Positions 63,398-64,000 of a stretch of DNA of 64,000 bases are shown here, one piece after another. A program made the position numbers and the translations under genes. Position 1 is the first letter of the stretch. Every line of letters starts with the position of its first letter. The notes under the pieces were generated by a model. It did not search any database. It worked only from the letters and a program-made list of their open reading frames with translations, and was not told the origin of the DNA. The stretch is from Winogradskyella psychrotolerans RS-3. Lineage in GTDB: Bacteria > Bacteroidota > Bacteroidia > Flavobacteriales > Flavobacteriaceae. The stretch is from positions 62,001-126,000 of the forward strand of contig NZ_ATMR01000199.1 in NCBI RefSeq assembly GCF_000427335.1. Reading direction: 5' to 3'.

Positions 63398-64000
63398 ATG
63401 ATTATATCTAAACTACATTACATATCTCAAGGAAATACTCCTGAAGCGCATTTAGAAAACATTCAAAAGGCATGTACATCTGGTGCGGAATTAGTGCAAT
63501 TACATCTTACAGATGTCTCGGATGCTAAATATTTGGAAATAGCTAAAGCTGCTCGAGAGATTACCTTTCATTTTCAAACACGATTAATCATTAATTCTAA
63601 TTATAAAATAGCCAAAGACGTAAAAGCAGAAGGTGTACATTTAGAAAAATCAGACATCTGCCCTACTGTAGTTAGACCAGATTTATACAGCTGGCAAATT
63701 ATTGGTGGTACGGCAAATACTTTGGAAGATTGCGAATCGTTAATCGCCAAAAACGTCGATTATATTATTTTAGAACCTTTTAAATCATCAGCTGAAGATA
63801 GTTCAACTAAAGCTTTAGGTCTGGAAGGCTATACGGCTATCAGTAATGCTTTAATAACAGAAAAACCAATTATAGGTTTTGGCGATATCACTACAGATGA
63901 CGTGACCGCGATTTTAGAAACTGGTATTTCGGGCATTGCGGTATCTGATGCCATCACTGAAAATTTTGACAGCATAAAACAGTTCAATCTTTTATTAAAA
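63398..64000 (+). CDS. thiE: Thiamine phosphate synthase (partial at the right edge)
   Basis: The first 201 residues of a TIM-barrel protein cut by the window end. SGAELVQLHLTD, RLIINSNYKIAKDVKAEGVHLEKSD and GFGDITTDDVTAIL match bacterial ThiE, although the usual QLREK is replaced by QLHLTD and the TLGxS motif is GGTAN. ThiE joins the pyrimidine and thiazole phosphates to thiamine phosphate. The start ATG follows a promoter box; no TPP riboswitch was recognised in front of it. The motif changes leave the possibility that it is a TenI-like paralogue. Confidence 0.78.
   Translation, partial: MIISKLHYISQGNTPEAHLENIQKACTSGAELVQLHLTDVSDAKYLEIAKAAREITFHFQTRLIINSNYKIAKDVKAEGVHLEKSDICPTVVRPDLYSWQIIGGTANTLEDCESLIAKNVDYIILEPFKSSAEDSSTKALGLEGYTAISNALITEKPIIGFGDITTDDVTAILETGISGIAVSDAITENFDSIKQFNLLLK

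Overview
The window looks like a chromosomal segment of a flavobacterium (Bacteroidota, Flavobacteriaceae, probably marine). The evidence is the strong A+T richness, start regions without clear Shine-Dalgarno sequences, several promoter -7 boxes of the flavobacterial form TAnnTTTG, and typical gene content: DUF302, DUF6515 and DUF6642 proteins, GbsR/MarR and LytTR regulators, outer-membrane beta-barrels, S74 tail-fibre adhesins and many lipoproteins. No rRNA, tRNA, CRISPR array or intact transposase was seen.

Layout. 1-4.3 kb: end of an aldehyde dehydrogenase, an SDR, a peroxiredoxin-like protein, a YihY/BrkB membrane protein and a CynX-type MFS transporter. 4.3-14.3 kb is an accessory region. 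It holds a 110-bp tandem repeat inside a 17-bp direct repeat, an unknown 264-aa protein, two matching pairs of low-complexity arrays around a microprotein/HNH/DUF302 block, a DUF6642 protein, a 1243-aa nuclease-STAND NTPase (the best candidate defence gene), a small redoxin, and a 100-bp tandem repeat built on a dispersed palindromic repeat family. 14.3-17 kb: an outer-membrane barrel and small envelope proteins.

17-26.6 kb: a minus-strand run encoding TolC, MacA, MacB ATPase and MacB permease (a tripartite ABC exporter), then a LytS-type kinase, three secreted proteins (YHYH, PEBP, lipoprotein) and a LytTR regulator. 27.5-36.4 kb: a luciferase-like monooxygenase, a TetR regulator, a complete RND efflux operon led by a GbsR/MarR regulator, and a MarC protein. 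36.6-44.8 kb: a Kef-type antiporter with its quinone-reductase-like partner, remnants of an SDR and a royal-jelly/yellow-like protein fused by deletion, stress oxidoreductases, AlkB, and a betaine (BCCT) transporter split by one amber codon.

45-48.4 kb: an AraC regulator, an S74 adhesin and a membrane protein. 48.5-56.5 kb: a sugar/polyol operon (PfkB kinase, mannitol-type dehydrogenase, RbsC/RbsA/RbsB-like ABC importer, outer-membrane protein) opposite a Nudix-type regulator, resembling flavobacterial mannitol utilisation. 56.6-58.1 kb: an NhaC-family transporter behind a very short SAM-I-like leader. 58.2-63.2 kb: a TetR-led operon of aldehyde/quinone detoxification enzymes. The window ends inside thiE.

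Three genes carry apparent single-event disruptions: macA and the RbsB-like gene by homopolymer indels, and the BCCT gene by a nonsense codon. These are either real decay or phase-switching sites, or sequence errors, and need checking before functional conclusions. All function calls rest on reading motifs by eye; no database search was run.
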